DNA of 31,327 bases. It comes from Pelargonium nanum (Eukaryota; Streptophyta; Magnoliopsida; Geraniales; Geraniaceae). A program made the position numbers and the translations under genes. Position 1 is the first letter of the stretch. Every line of letters begins with the position of its first letter. The stretch spans positions 1 to 31,327 of the forward strand of contig JAYMTF010000710.1 of the NCBI GenBank assembly GCA_036897485.1, in the 5' to 3' direction. Positions 1 to 9,142 of this stretch are shown here, piece after piece. The notes beneath the pieces are model-generated. The model saw only the letters and a list, made by a program, of their open reading frames with translations, ran no database searches and was not told the DNA's origin.

Positions 1-505
1 TGAGGTGTCATAATTTCATTGGTGGCTTAGCCTAAGCCAAATAATTCTTGGCTTAAGATACTTAACCTCTATATATATATATTGTTGATGTAGTCCTGCA
101 ATATATATTTTTTATAATCTTGAACAAGAATTAAAGTTGTATGTAAAAATAATTTGTTATAAATCATTCATGTAAACACAAAGGTAAATGTGCGTCAAAT
201 CAAACTAATTAATAATATCTTTATTATAAATTTTTGCTGCCCGTACTACACATGGGATGAAAACTAGTATATTACAATAGTTGTTTGCTTTTCCGTGCAA
301 AGTACGGGGTGATTTACTAGTTCTAAAGAAAACATGACTGGAATTTATGACTTAAGGCTATTAATTGGGTATATATCTTTCAAATGGTTTATAACCAATT
401 CGGAACTTAATTACAAAATGAAAATACATACAATACTAGATAGATCTCTCATTTAAAATTTAATTGACACGTTCGAAGCACGTGTATATTCCTATCATTT
501 TTTTT
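1..505. other. AT-rich intergenic DNA with two Helitron-like 3' ends
   Basis: No gene is supported here. The stretch includes a short TA repeat near 72-81. Two close sequences each have a short hairpin followed a few bases later by CTAG-T: hairpin arms 240-244/252-256 with CTAG at 264-267, and arms 293-298/302-307 with CTAG at 317-320. A small hairpin about ten bases before CTRR with a T after it is the known signature of a Helitron 3' terminus. No 5' TC end or Rep/helicase coding was found, so these would be non-autonomous fragments. Confidence 0.4.
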
Positions 506-513
506 ATGGAAAA

Positions 514-690
514 TAGCGGTGGCAAAAGTTAGGATCGGATTTTAGGTATAAAATGCATTATTTTTTGCGGGTATATCTGATCCGATCCTAACTCGGCCCG
601 AAAACTTTGTAGTTCACACAATCAAATCCGACCTGAAATGGGTTGGGTTTCGGGTATACGGCGGGACGGTTACCCTTTTTGCCAACTCTA
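514..690. mobile_element. hAT-type non-autonomous element (MITE)
   Basis: The left end reads TAGCGGTGGCAAAA. The reverse complement of the right end reads TAGAGTTGGCAAAA, giving imperfect terminal inverted repeats of about 14 bp. Nearly identical octamers flank it: TATGGAAA at 505-512 and TATGGGAA at 691-698. An 8-bp target duplication with ends of this type fits the hAT superfamily, although one extra base separates the left octamer from the terminus. The interior has a shorter inverted repeat around 530-540/577-590 and no coding sequence. Confidence 0.5.
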
Positions 691-773
691 TATGGGAAGT
701 ACTAAATGGAAAAAATGTAGTAGACTAATAAATCTAATCAATAAATAAGGAAGACTCGGATAAAACAAATCAA

Positions 774-820
774 TGGTAGTTGTAGTAAGGTTTGAATCTG
801 TAACAATGGTTGGTTCATCC
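774..820. repeat. 47-bp dispersed repeat, copy A
   Basis: This stretch is about 80 percent identical, by eye, to 3058-3104 in the promoter region of the GDSL gene, in the same orientation. Both copies share the blocks GTTTGAA, GTAACA and GTTGGTTCATCC. The minus strand is open here from 948 to 688. Its translation contains KWRGKYKNIL and DEPTIVTDSN, but I do not recognise the source. It may be part of a mobile element. Confidence 0.4.
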
Positions 821-919
821 CAGTTTTCCAATTTCAAGCCTAGGATATTTTTGTATTTTCCACGCCATTTGTTTTTTTGTTTTTTATAAGAGACGAGACA
901 ACATGCATACAAAGGCATG

Positions 920-1073
920 TGTTTCTCACCCCCTAGTGGAGGCGTCACCCGAGTTAATTAGTTGTTAGTTCTCCCTTTAAACCCATAAATCTCACCCCAT
1001 ACCGTCGGCAAGAAGACTCGAACTTGAGACCTCAAAGGAAATCCATAGCGCATCTACCACTTGGTCCAACATT
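920..1073 (-). mobile_element. tRNA-derived SINE, copy 1
   Basis: Read on the minus strand, the element starts near 1073 with TTGGACCAAGTGG, a pol III A-box-like block. A B-box-like block follows (GGTCTCAAGTTCGAGTC), then a body with CGGTATGGGGTGAGA, GGGTGACGCC and GGGGTGAGAAACA. These modules occur in the same order at 7073-7252, 30246-30390 and 31101-31327. I could not identify a clear target duplication for this copy, so its exact ends are uncertain. Confidence 0.65.
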
Positions 1074-1210
1074 ATTTTAATTTCTTGACTAACTTGACAT
1101 AAGATCTTCGAATAAATTAGGTAGCCAACAACTAGACATAATTTCAACAACATATTAAGAGTGTTTAACCAATAGATATGATCAAAATTAATACTAACAC
1201 TAACAGATAG

Positions 1211-1444
1211 ATAGGATTGGCTAGCAATAAGGCAATAACATGTTCAAATCTATTACCCAAATTCAGTCAGCTGCATTTTAGGAAGGAAGAAGCTTGGATT
1301 TCTAGTGAAGATAGCAAGACCCTTGTATCTAGTTTTTCCTTTGTTTTTAGTAAATGGGCAAGCAGACGAGTTATGTCTGAGGCTTATGACTTAGCTAAAA
1401 TAGGGATGGACGGTTTTTGTAAATCTTGGGCATCTTCGAATTAA
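1211..1444 (+). pseudogene. Retroelement RNase H-like remnant
   Basis: An open frame, without a credible start, ends at the stop codon 1442-1444. Its translation contains SSEDSKTLVSS and then ASRRVMSEAYDLAKIGMDG. This resembles the C-terminal half of the RNase H domain of plant non-LTR retrotransposons, which usually has a (S/D)DSK(T/L)LV strand and a final helix of the form N-x-x-A-D-x-L-A-K-x-G. The first catalytic regions are absent, and the expected helix Asn/Asp positions look altered. The call rests on motif resemblance only. Confidence 0.4.
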
Positions 1445-1639
1445 TATAATATCGGCCGGTTATCAAAAGAAAAATTTGGGAATGAATCGAGTGGGTGAAC
1501 TCACCATAATATTCAAGTATATATCTTTCATCCTAAGAACGCGCTTTCAAATTTCTTTTGTAGAAAAACATGCAAAATTTGTATATATACTAGTTTGATT
1601 ATGATTTAAAATAACATCTATTGACAATAAGTTCATGAG

Positions 1640-2240
1640 AAATTTTGTGTTGTGGAATTGTACCCTACTTTGTTCATCCATTGTGCAGCAATGGAACACT
1701 TAAGAAGGACGTGTATTGTGGACTCTCGATCGAATTCATACCATTGACGTATAGGGTCAGGTCAACCCGCTTCCAAATAAGATTTTCCATTATTGGGAGG
1801 CATCCCCTTAGAGCTCTCCAAAAGAATATCTTAACATTTCCTATTGCATATATCTGATTCTGATCTCCGGTTTAATGGAAGTTTAACTATTTGAATATTC
1901 CACCCCTGATGCATGATCCCACAACTCGGAGACTCGAATGTCCTCGATGTCGCCGAACTACCATTTCTCCTCCTTGATTTGAATTCTACTACAAATGGAA
2001 CTCATCTATCCCGCAAAGCCCGAACCAATTCGAATAAAGCTTTGAGAAGCTACAAGTTGTTGTGTTGACGTTAAGCATGCTTCTCCAAACATAGCTAAGA
2101 TTATTCCCTATTCGAGCCTACAATGCTGTCCCATTCGGAAAATATTTTCCTTTAAATACTTGGCTAAAAAGATACTCAATAGTTTTCATGAACCTCCATA
2201 ACAGTAGGGGGGCTCGAAATCAAGAGGATTAGAGAGTCAC
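1640..2240 (-). pseudogene. Degenerate LINE (non-LTR retrotransposon) RT C-terminal fragment
   Basis: On the minus strand, around 2200-2090, one frame reads FSQVFKGKYFPNGTAL, a stop, ARIGNNLSYVWRSM. This is the block downstream of the reverse transcriptase core in plant LINEs, normally followed by the W-R-V-G-N-G block. Further on, at about 1840-1660, the frame reads GNVKIFFWRALRGCLP and later ESPQYTSFLSVPLLHN. This matches the zinc-binding RT region (zf-RVT), in which FLWRA precedes a Cys/His cluster. Stops and frameshifts interrupt it and the middle part is deleted, so it is an old non-functional copy. Confidence 0.6.
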
Positions 2241-2660
2241 TAGTTTTCCCAAGCACATATTACCCCCTACTTGACAAAATATTTTTTTTATTACAATGTG
2301 TACAATATATAAAGATAGTAAAGAATCTTAGCCATGATTTATAGGCTAAAACGTCTCTCAACCAATAAATTCATGTCAATAAGATGATGTCACCTCATCA
2401 ATTAACACTCATATTCACCCCAATTAATTTGTGAGTGCGGAGCGCCCATCCAAATCCATTTACTTTATGTCTTGGCTGAGAGTCTCATCCAATAAATCAT
2501 AACTAAGATTTTGGGCACTCATATGTATATAAAAAGAGCAAGAAATTAATTCAAATTAAAATTGGCTTAACCTAATCAATCAAATTAATTGTGAAATCTC
2601 AATGAAAAATTGGATCTATGGGTTGCTCCACTCTCACAAATTTATGGGATGAGAACGATA
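2241..2660. other. Intergenic DNA, no gene seen
   Basis: This AT-rich stretch has no reading frame of interest on either strand, and I recognise no terminal inverted repeat or retroelement motif. It separates the LINE remnant from the dispersed repeat at 2664-2812. Confidence 0.6.
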
Positions 2661-2663
2661 TAT

Positions 2664-2812
2664 GTTGAAGTGAGTGTTTCCCACATCGGATAAATATAAA
2701 GTAAAATGACTACATATAATAGTGCAAGTGAAACCCTACTAATAAGGTTGACCTTTTAGTAGTGGAAGCTCAAACCATTGTATTGTAGCCCATTTATGAA
2801 ATTTAACATAGT
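2664..2812 (+). repeat. Dispersed repeat family (CCCACATCGG type), copy 1
   Basis: The block begins TTTCCCACATCGGATAAATA. It continues with ACTACATATAATAGTGCAAG, AAACCCTACTAATAAGG, TTTTAGTAGTGGAAGCTC and a tail around GCCCATTTATGAAATTT. The same modules occur in the same order on the minus strand at 14085-14222, and in part at 28940-29040 and 28627-28690. The family is clearly repetitive and probably transposon-derived, but no termini or coding were found that would assign it to a class. Confidence 0.55.
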
Positions 2813-3057
2813 AACGGATCTGGTGAGTTCACCAATAAAAGTTAAAATGTGAGACAATATATTTTTCAATCTAGTGTCATATTCTAATTAGTTTAATTAA
2901 GCATGAAATAAAAAGACTCATTCATTAATTCGAAGGTATTGTATACACGCATACAAAATTTGTCCAGATTCTCAAGGAAAATAGTGACGGTGATACATAG
3001 GCACGCGCTGTGAAGGTAGGTGGGATTCACCTCCTACTACCGTTGTAATAGGAAAAA

Positions 3058-3104
3058 GGGTAGTTGCAGTTTGGTTTGAACAAGTAACAGTTGTTGGTTC
3101 ATCC
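3058..3104. repeat. 47-bp dispersed repeat, copy B
   Basis: This is the second copy of the sequence at 774-820, in the same orientation, 122-168 bases upstream of the GDSL start codon. It contains AACAGTTG, a MYB-core-like site. Just outside it lie CTACTACC and CTACCTCC, which resemble plant AC elements. Whether the repeat contributes to promoter activity cannot be decided from sequence. Confidence 0.35.
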
Positions 3105-3163
3105 GACAAAACTACCTCCATCTCTTTTCTTGCTTGCGTCTTCTTATTTTCAGGTCCTTAACA

Positions 3164-3173
3164 TATATAAATA
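3164..3173 (+). promoter_or_regulatory. Probable TATA box of the GDSL gene
   Basis: TATATAAATA lies 53 bases before the ATG at 3226. This predicts a transcription start near 3195-3205 and a short 5' leader. It is the best TATA match in the 300 bases upstream of the gene. Confidence 0.5.
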
Positions 3174-3225
3174 TAACTGGCACTTGCAGATATGATTTTA
3201 ATTGAATCCAAGTGATAATTTGAAA

Positions 3226-5109
3226 ATGAAGGTCTCTGTGGTGTTATCAATAGTTGTGGCGACCCTTCTCGGGACGGCCATGGATGGCTACGATTGCAAG
3301 ATTGTGCAGTTCATATTCGGAGATTCGCTTTCCGATGTGGGCAACAACGGCTACTTATCGAGAAGTCTGGCCAAGGCTAACTTGCCTTGGTATGGTATCG
3401 ATTTCGGCAATGGAATGCCTAATGGAAGGTTCACCAATGGACGCACCGTTGCTGATATTATAGGTAACCTTTTACTAATAAGGTTAAGGGATAAATAGAT
3501 TTGTCTCTCGTTGACAACACTTTTTTTGAGTTAGGCCTCTTATTAGCTAGGTTTTGCGTTGTTTGACTCACTGTAAACCATTTTTTCATTCATTCAATCA
3601 GATGTAGTCTACTTTTAGGTGTCATGTCAGTATTTATTGACACAACATCAAGCCACGTTAGATACATCGTCCACGTATGCATGCCACATTAGACAAAACG
3701 TTGAGAATAGCGAAACATTGTTGTTCTAGCTGTGAATGATGAAAAAAATGAAATGATACGATGAAGCGACATGCAGACGTGGATTCTGTATCTGACGTGA
3801 CATGACGACATGTTAACAAAGGCTGACGTTATTTCTAAAAACCACATACAACCAGTTCAGTGAGTTTAATTAATAAAAAAATAATTTTTTGGTTCAGGTG
3901 ACAGTACAGGTCTACCAAGACCTCCCGCTTTTCTTGATCCATCTCTAACCGAAGACGTTATATTAGAAAATGGAGTAAATTATGCGTCCGGGGGTGGTGG
4001 AATCTTGAATGAAACTGGAAGTTTATTTGTAAGTACTCGATCCCGTTTTATATGCTTGCTTGTGATCGATCCATCGATCGGGATTAAACTAATTAACACT
4101 GGAAATGCTTGCTTGCAGATCCAGAGGTTTTCTCTGTACAAGCAAATTGAGCTCTTCAAAGGGACACAAGTACTCATCAGAAACAAATTGGGAAAAGAGG
4201 CTGCAGACAAGTTCTTTCAAGAATCACAATACGTGGTCGCTCTAGGAAGCAATGACTTCATTAACAATTATCTGATGCCCGTTTACGCTGATTCATGGAA
4301 GTACAATGACGAGGGCTTCGTTACCTATTTAATGGAAACCCTGGAAGGTCAACTCAAGGTACGTAATACTACTAAACGAGTGGTTATCTTGTTGGAATAT
4401 AATGTTAAAAGTATAAATGAAGACTTCAACTATCATATTACACTTAGTTGATCAGTTGGTTCTCGAAAATGGTATTAGAGTCTTACTACCGAAAAGTCAA
4501 GTATAAATAAGAACTTCAACTATCAGTTTAAGCTTTTAGTTGAGTTGGTTATCTAACATTTCTGTTTTGCATTCCCTGGAGTTTATAATCTTTTAAACAA
4601 AATTTTTGATGTAATAGATATTGCACGGCTTGGGAGCACGCCAGTTGATGGTGTTTGGATTAGGACCGATGGGGTGCATTCCTCTCCAACGAGTCCTGAG
4701 CACATCTGGAGACTGCCAGGACAGAGCGAACAAACTCGCCCTCAGCTTCAACAAAGCAGGGGCAAAGCTGTTGGACGATTTGAGCGGTAGCCTCCCGAAC
4801 GCAAGCTACAAATTCGGAGATGCATATGATGTTGTGAACGACGTGATCCAAAATCCGAACCAATATGGATTCAAGAACGCAGACTCGCCATGTTGCTCCT
4901 TCGGAAGAATCCGACCAGCTCTCACGTGCATTCCTGCATCGACGCTGTGTAAGGACCGAAGCAAGTACGTGTTTTGGGACGAGTACCATCCATCAGACAG
5001 TGCCAATGAGCTGATAGCTAAGGAGCTCATCAAGAAATTCGGGTTTAAGCGAGTTGATGCTCCTCCTGCACAAGCTCCTGCTGCCATTGCTCCATCCCCT
5101 GAGGGATGA
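3226..5109 (+). CDS. GDSL esterase/lipase (SGNH hydrolase), 366 aa, four exons
   Basis: Predicted secreted lipid or ester hydrolase of the plant GDSL family; the substrate is unknown. Exons are 3226-3463, 3898-4028, 4119-4358 and 4618-5109, all with GT-AG borders and a continuous frame. Residues 1-19 form a signal peptide. Block I is FIFGDSLSDVGNN with nucleophile Ser34. The Gly block is NYASGGGG at 107-114. Block III is ALGSNDFINNY with Asn168. Block V is WDEYHPS with Asp324 and His327, so all catalytic positions are present. The length is typical of the family. The tail after about 348 is Pro/Ala-rich. The ATG at 3226 was chosen because it opens the signal peptide; in-frame codons upstream contain no ATG. 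By memory it is very close to Arabidopsis At1g74460. Its 3' end faces the DUF962 gene about 980 bases away. Confidence 0.94.
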
Positions 5110-6089
5110 TTTTTGTTTATCTTCTTTCTATTTCTTGCATTGCTGCAAGTTAATATATGTAAGGGAAGACAAATTTGATTTTAAGTTCATGATGAGTTAT
5201 GTCATGTGCAATAATAGTTCACATCTTTTGTGAAAAGCATTCTACATTTCATCTAACATCTAAACCCTATTGAAAAAATACATTTTGGGTTAAATGATTT
5301 CAGACCCCTTAAACTTGTTGGCATTTTAGAGTTGATCTTCGATCTCATTTTTTTATTTTTTTTTAACCCTGGACTAACAATACATTTTAGTTGCGTTCAT
5401 GTTACATATTCTAACATGTTATGACTAACACGTAAGCACTCATCGCTACGTCAGCACGTCATATCATTATTGGGTTAAATGGTTACAAACTCCTTGCACT
5501 TGTTTGTATTTTAGAGTTGTCCCGTTGTTTTCATTATTATTTTCAACCCTGGACTTTAAATATTTTAGGATTGCATCCATGTTACCTGTTATAACAAGTT
5601 GTTACTGACACGTAAGCACTCAGCACCACATCACCACACCACATAATCGTCCACTCGTCACGTCACTCTACTTTCTCTCAGCACCAAAACGCTATATTTT
5701 TTTGGGTTTTAGACCTTACTAAACGTCATCGTTTTGGAGATCTAGAACCCTAAAAAAAGGGTCTTGAACATGTATGGGGGTCAACTCTAAAGCTAGGAGC
5801 AACAGTGGCATTCTTTGAGAACTATTATCCTTTTATTCATGATTGTTACAGGCCAATTAGTGATTTTCAACTCTTTTCAAGCTACAAAACAAACACCAGA
5901 AGTGGCCGTACAACATTGGTTTCAGTTCAAATCTCTATGTTGTTCATATAAAATGCAGATCATTTGCATTTGTTACAAATCTATGGAACTTTATTATACA
6001 CTCACACATTGCTTTACAATATTTGATGAGTTCAAACCAAACCTCGATAAGACACATTGCTTCGCAGTTTCTGATGAGTTCAAACCAAG
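5110..6089. other. Intergenic spacer between convergent genes
   Basis: The first 150 bases are probably the 3' UTR of the GDSL gene and the last part the 3' UTR of the DUF962 gene on the other strand. In between lies a tandem duplication (see 5285-5650). Several short frames exist but none has family motifs, so I see no gene here. Confidence 0.6.
5285..5650. repeat. Tandem duplication with about 185-bp period
   Basis: Two diverged units start with TTGGGTTAAATG at 5285 and 5470. Both continue in order with ATTTTAGAGTTG, a T-rich run, AACCCTGGACT, a CATGTTAC block and a GACACGTAAGCACTCA-type block. The repetition is direct, suggesting duplication of one inserted element or a two-unit non-coding repeat. 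I do not recognise termini. Confidence 0.6.
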
Positions 6090-7884
6090 CTAAGCAATTT
6101 TCTTTTGTTTCTTGTCCTGCCATTCTTTGATATCACTTTCTATCTTTGCTTTCACTGTATCATGAAACCCTGAGTATGGCTCATAATGGAACAAAATTTG
6201 AAGAACCTGCCACAAAAACAGCATCACCATTTTATTCTTCAAATCGGAAACAATACGCGCTTAAATTTCAAAAACAAAGTTGGAACTACCTCGAGCAATA
6301 CAAAGAACGGAGCCATTAGAAAGGCTTGAGCAAGGTTGTCAAGAAGAGCCGGTGCACGTTTCTAAAAAAAAGAGATATATTAAGTATACAACGGTAGGGA
6401 CATTGATCGAAGCATAATATTGAAATGAAGTAGCAATTACCTCAAACACTCCATGGCCTATGAACTGTCCAGTCCAACAGAATAATTGAGCTGCCAGAAC
6501 AACCTGAATATATATCGACATTAATGGAAAATCCTCAGAAATCCTACAGTACAATGACTCGGCCTCCATTATCAGATAAAGAATAAATACATGTAGACTC
6601 TAACCAATGAGCTAAGTAAGTTACCGTAGGGGACATCAAAACTAGAAAGTCCTCAGTCTATGAGATGAATATTTGTTACTATTTCTCAAACAAGCAATGA
6701 AAGGGAATGACGATGTTGATGCCCTCTTTTCAGATGCTTCCAAGCTTATAATTTTTCCAACTCCCAATAATGTTACTCCTCAAACTACTAAATTGAGATC
6801 CACTCAATTCATATGGAGCCATTTAAAATTTTTTGCATTTTTCAATAGTAAAATACGTATTCGAAGCAATCACTATACAATTCATGAATTACTATATAGG
6901 GGAGGGGAATGCACAGTATTTAGTTTCAAAGAACATATTACTCCAATTAGCTGTCGAATCTAAGGAACAAGTCTTAAGTATAAATATAATCAAAATAAGT
7001 AGAAATTAGCCTTTTCTTTTGTGGTCTTCAAACAACATTTTACTCCATTGTTCTTTTACGTGCATTTGAGTTTTATTTTTATTTTTATCAGCAACGGAAC
7101 ATCACACTCGAAGTAACAATGTTTCTCACTCCCCATAGGTAGCGTCACCCTAAACCCCACCCCACAAATCCCACCTCATACCGTCGACAAGGAGGCTGAA
7201 CTTGAGACCTCAGAGGGAAGTGTTTTAACCACTTGGCCCAACATGTCTTGGTACGTGCGTTTGAGTTATCAACAATTCCATCAATCTATCCATTATTTAT
7301 CAACCATGATCCCTAACTGAATAAAAATTTGAAATGAGTGCAAAAGCCACATGAACTTCCTGCAAACCTAATTTTTCTTGTCCATGTTCAACAATAGTCT
7401 TTAATACCTCAAAGCCCTAAAGTCAAAACATTAATCAGCTAAGAAATCTGAAAATAAAACAAACAATCAACATATTTTCTCCAATTTTCCCACACTTTCT
7501 CAGCAAACAAACAGAGCAATAGCCAGAAAAATGGAAGCATACCTTCCACGCAAGAGAATACCCTAACCAGGTGCCAAGAAAACTGGATCCAACCCAACAT
7601 CCGAAACAGAGCAACGCAGCCAAAGAGCCAGCTTTCTTATCGAGAAACACATAAAACAAAGCATAAATCAGTGTAAACAAAAACCCAACATTCAAAACAA
7701 GGACACGATCAATCCCAATCTGAGGGATAGAGTAGAGAGCAGGAGTGAAGTGGAGAAGAAGGAGAGTTGTGAAGAGAATTGGCCAAACAAAAAGAGTGTG
7801 AATCAAGATGTTAATTGGGTTGCTGTGGTATGCGCCGTAGAAAGCGAAGTGCTTCTCCAGATCAAACAATCCGATCTTCCCCAT
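6090..7884 (-). CDS. DUF962/Mpo1-like ER membrane protein, 197 aa, four exons
   Basis: Member of the DUF962 (YGL010w/Mpo1) family. Yeast Mpo1 is an Fe(II)-dependent ER dioxygenase that shortens 2-hydroxy fatty acids during phytosphingosine breakdown; the plant activity is inferred from that. Minus-strand exons are 7884-7543, 6503-6441, 6361-6290 and 6206-6090, all GT-AG and all phase 0. The N-terminus GLFDLEKHFAFYGAYHSNPI is the family signature. Candidate metal-binding histidines are His12, His20, His29 and His131, the last in GQFIGHGVFE. Several hydrophobic segments lie between about 25 and 165. The Lys-rich C-terminus (KKQKKIA) resembles an ER-retention tail. The ATG at 7884 fits the family start; the in-frame ATG at 7902 would add six residues. 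A SINE sits in the 1-kb first intron. Confidence 0.93.
7073..7252 (-). mobile_element. tRNA-derived SINE, copy 2, with 15-bp target duplication
   Basis: This is the best-preserved copy in the window. On the minus strand it starts with ACATGTTGGGCCAAGTGG (A box), followed by GAGGTCTCAAGTTCAGCC (B box) and a body with GTCGACGGTATGAGG, GGGTGACGCTACC and GGGGAGTGAGAAACATTG. It ends in an A-rich tail of repeated AAAAT units. The flanks ACGTGCATTTGAGTT (7058-7072) and ACGTGCGTTTGAGTT (7253-7267) form a 15-bp target duplication with one mismatch. It lies in intron 1 of the DUF962 gene, in the same orientation as that gene. Confidence 0.88.
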
Positions 7885-9142
7885 TTTTATTTTGGTGGAC
7901 AAAGTTTTGCAATCGGAAGAGAAAAGAAAACAAGAGACTGAGAATCGGAGTTTGGCTTGGAAGTCTCCGCCGCGTAGGTGCAGTAAGGCCTTGTTTGGTT
8001 TAATTTAAACAAAACATTTCACTAATGACGTTTGGTTGATCAATAACTTGCACGTATTATCTTCTTGTACAGACAGATTCTCACATAAAATAATTGCTTG
8101 TTTGAGGACTTCATGTTCGCTCTGTTTGTTCTTTTTGCCCAGCGACATTGGATTGGAGTTGACAATTTAGGTCATAACTCATTATACAACACGAATTTAA
8201 ATAGGATCAAATTTTAAAATAGATGAGTTCATGTCGGGTTTGTGTTGACTACCTGTTCAATAATCTAATCAAGTGTTCATGGTGAACTTTTTTAACCCCA
8301 TTCCTTTAAGGATGAAAATGAAAACTTCGCAGAATCCAGTGATTAAATACAGAATACGGCGACTGGAAAATTCATAAGTCGCCGAAATCTTCTATAAATT
8401 AAAGAAGAAGAACATATTTGTCATTAAATAAAAATATACAACATGTGCTCTGCACATGACACAATCCGTTAAAAAAATCATCCAACTTAACCATTAACAT
8501 GTCTATTGACAAGTACATGAAATTATCTGTCAAAATAAAAAACATAGGACAATTATGTGCTTTAAGTGGTAACCCTGCAATTTGCTCTTCCTCAATTGCA
8601 AAATAGAGTAAAAAAAATAGTAAAATTTTGGAAAATGTTCAAAATGGTCCCTAAACTATCCAGTTCGTGCCGTTTTGGTCCCTGAACTATCAAATGTGTC
8701 ATTTAAGTCCAAAAGATAGGTGAAAGAGCCGTTATAGTTCAAACGTTTCAAAAAACCGAGTCCCGATAGAACATTCCGTCAAAATCACTGACGGAACCGT
8801 TAAATATTCATTAAAAAATATTTGTTTAAAAATTCCACGACATCAAGACTTAACGGATCCCGTCAGTATTTTGACGGAATGTCCTAACAGGGCTCGGTTT
8901 TGGAAACATTTGTACTATAACGGCTCTTTCTCTATCTTTTGGACTGAAATGACACGTTTGATAGTTCATAAACCAAACTGACACGAATTGGATAGTTCAT
9001 GAACCATTTTAGACCATTTTCCTAAAATTTTAGGATGGATCTGAATTTGTGATAGATCAACCCGGTCCACTCTTCCTGTTCATAACGGATATTGAACACC
9101 ATTTGAGTGGTGTATTGGTAAAGAAGCAGTGGATGAGAGAGC
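7885..9142. promoter_or_regulatory. Shared divergent upstream region of the DUF962 and HNH genes
   Basis: The two genes are head-to-head with 1,258 bases between start codons. The region must hold both promoters. No strong TATA box is visible within 100 bases of either ATG. The part nearest the HNH gene is largely taken by the foldback element at 8630-9022, leaving 120 bases between that element and the HNH start. Confidence 0.5.
8630..9022. mobile_element. Foldback Mutator-type MITE, 393 bp
   Basis: The two halves are inverted repeats of each other: left arm 8630-8803, loop 8804-8849, right arm 8850-9022. The left end is GGAAAATGTTCAAAATGGTC; the reverse complement of the right end is GGAAAATGGTCTAAAATGGT. 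An exact 9-bp duplication, TAAAATTTT, flanks it at 8621-8629 and 9023-9031. Long terminal inverted repeats and a 9-bp duplication are the features of Mutator-like elements. There is no transposase, so it is non-autonomous. Confidence 0.88.

Noticed and set aside
4660-5087. Two minus-strand open frames of 93-109 codons over the last esterase exon
   Set aside because: They are antisense shadows of a GC-richer coding exon with catalytic motifs on the plus strand, and have no family motif of their own.
5815-6093. Plus-strand 92-codon frame with a hydrophobic start
   Set aside because: It has no ATG at the proposed start, ends over the DUF962 stop codon, and shows no recognisable domain; a chance frame in the spacer.
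6673-6963. Plus-strand 96-codon frame antisense in DUF962 intron 1
   Set aside because: The start is not ATG, composition is AT-driven and no motif is visible. It could be part of an unknown repeat but is not supported as a gene.
7150-7252. A- and B-box sequences, considered as a tRNA gene
   Set aside because: No cloverleaf with a paired acceptor stem and anticodon arm can be drawn; the A-rich tail and target duplication show a SINE.
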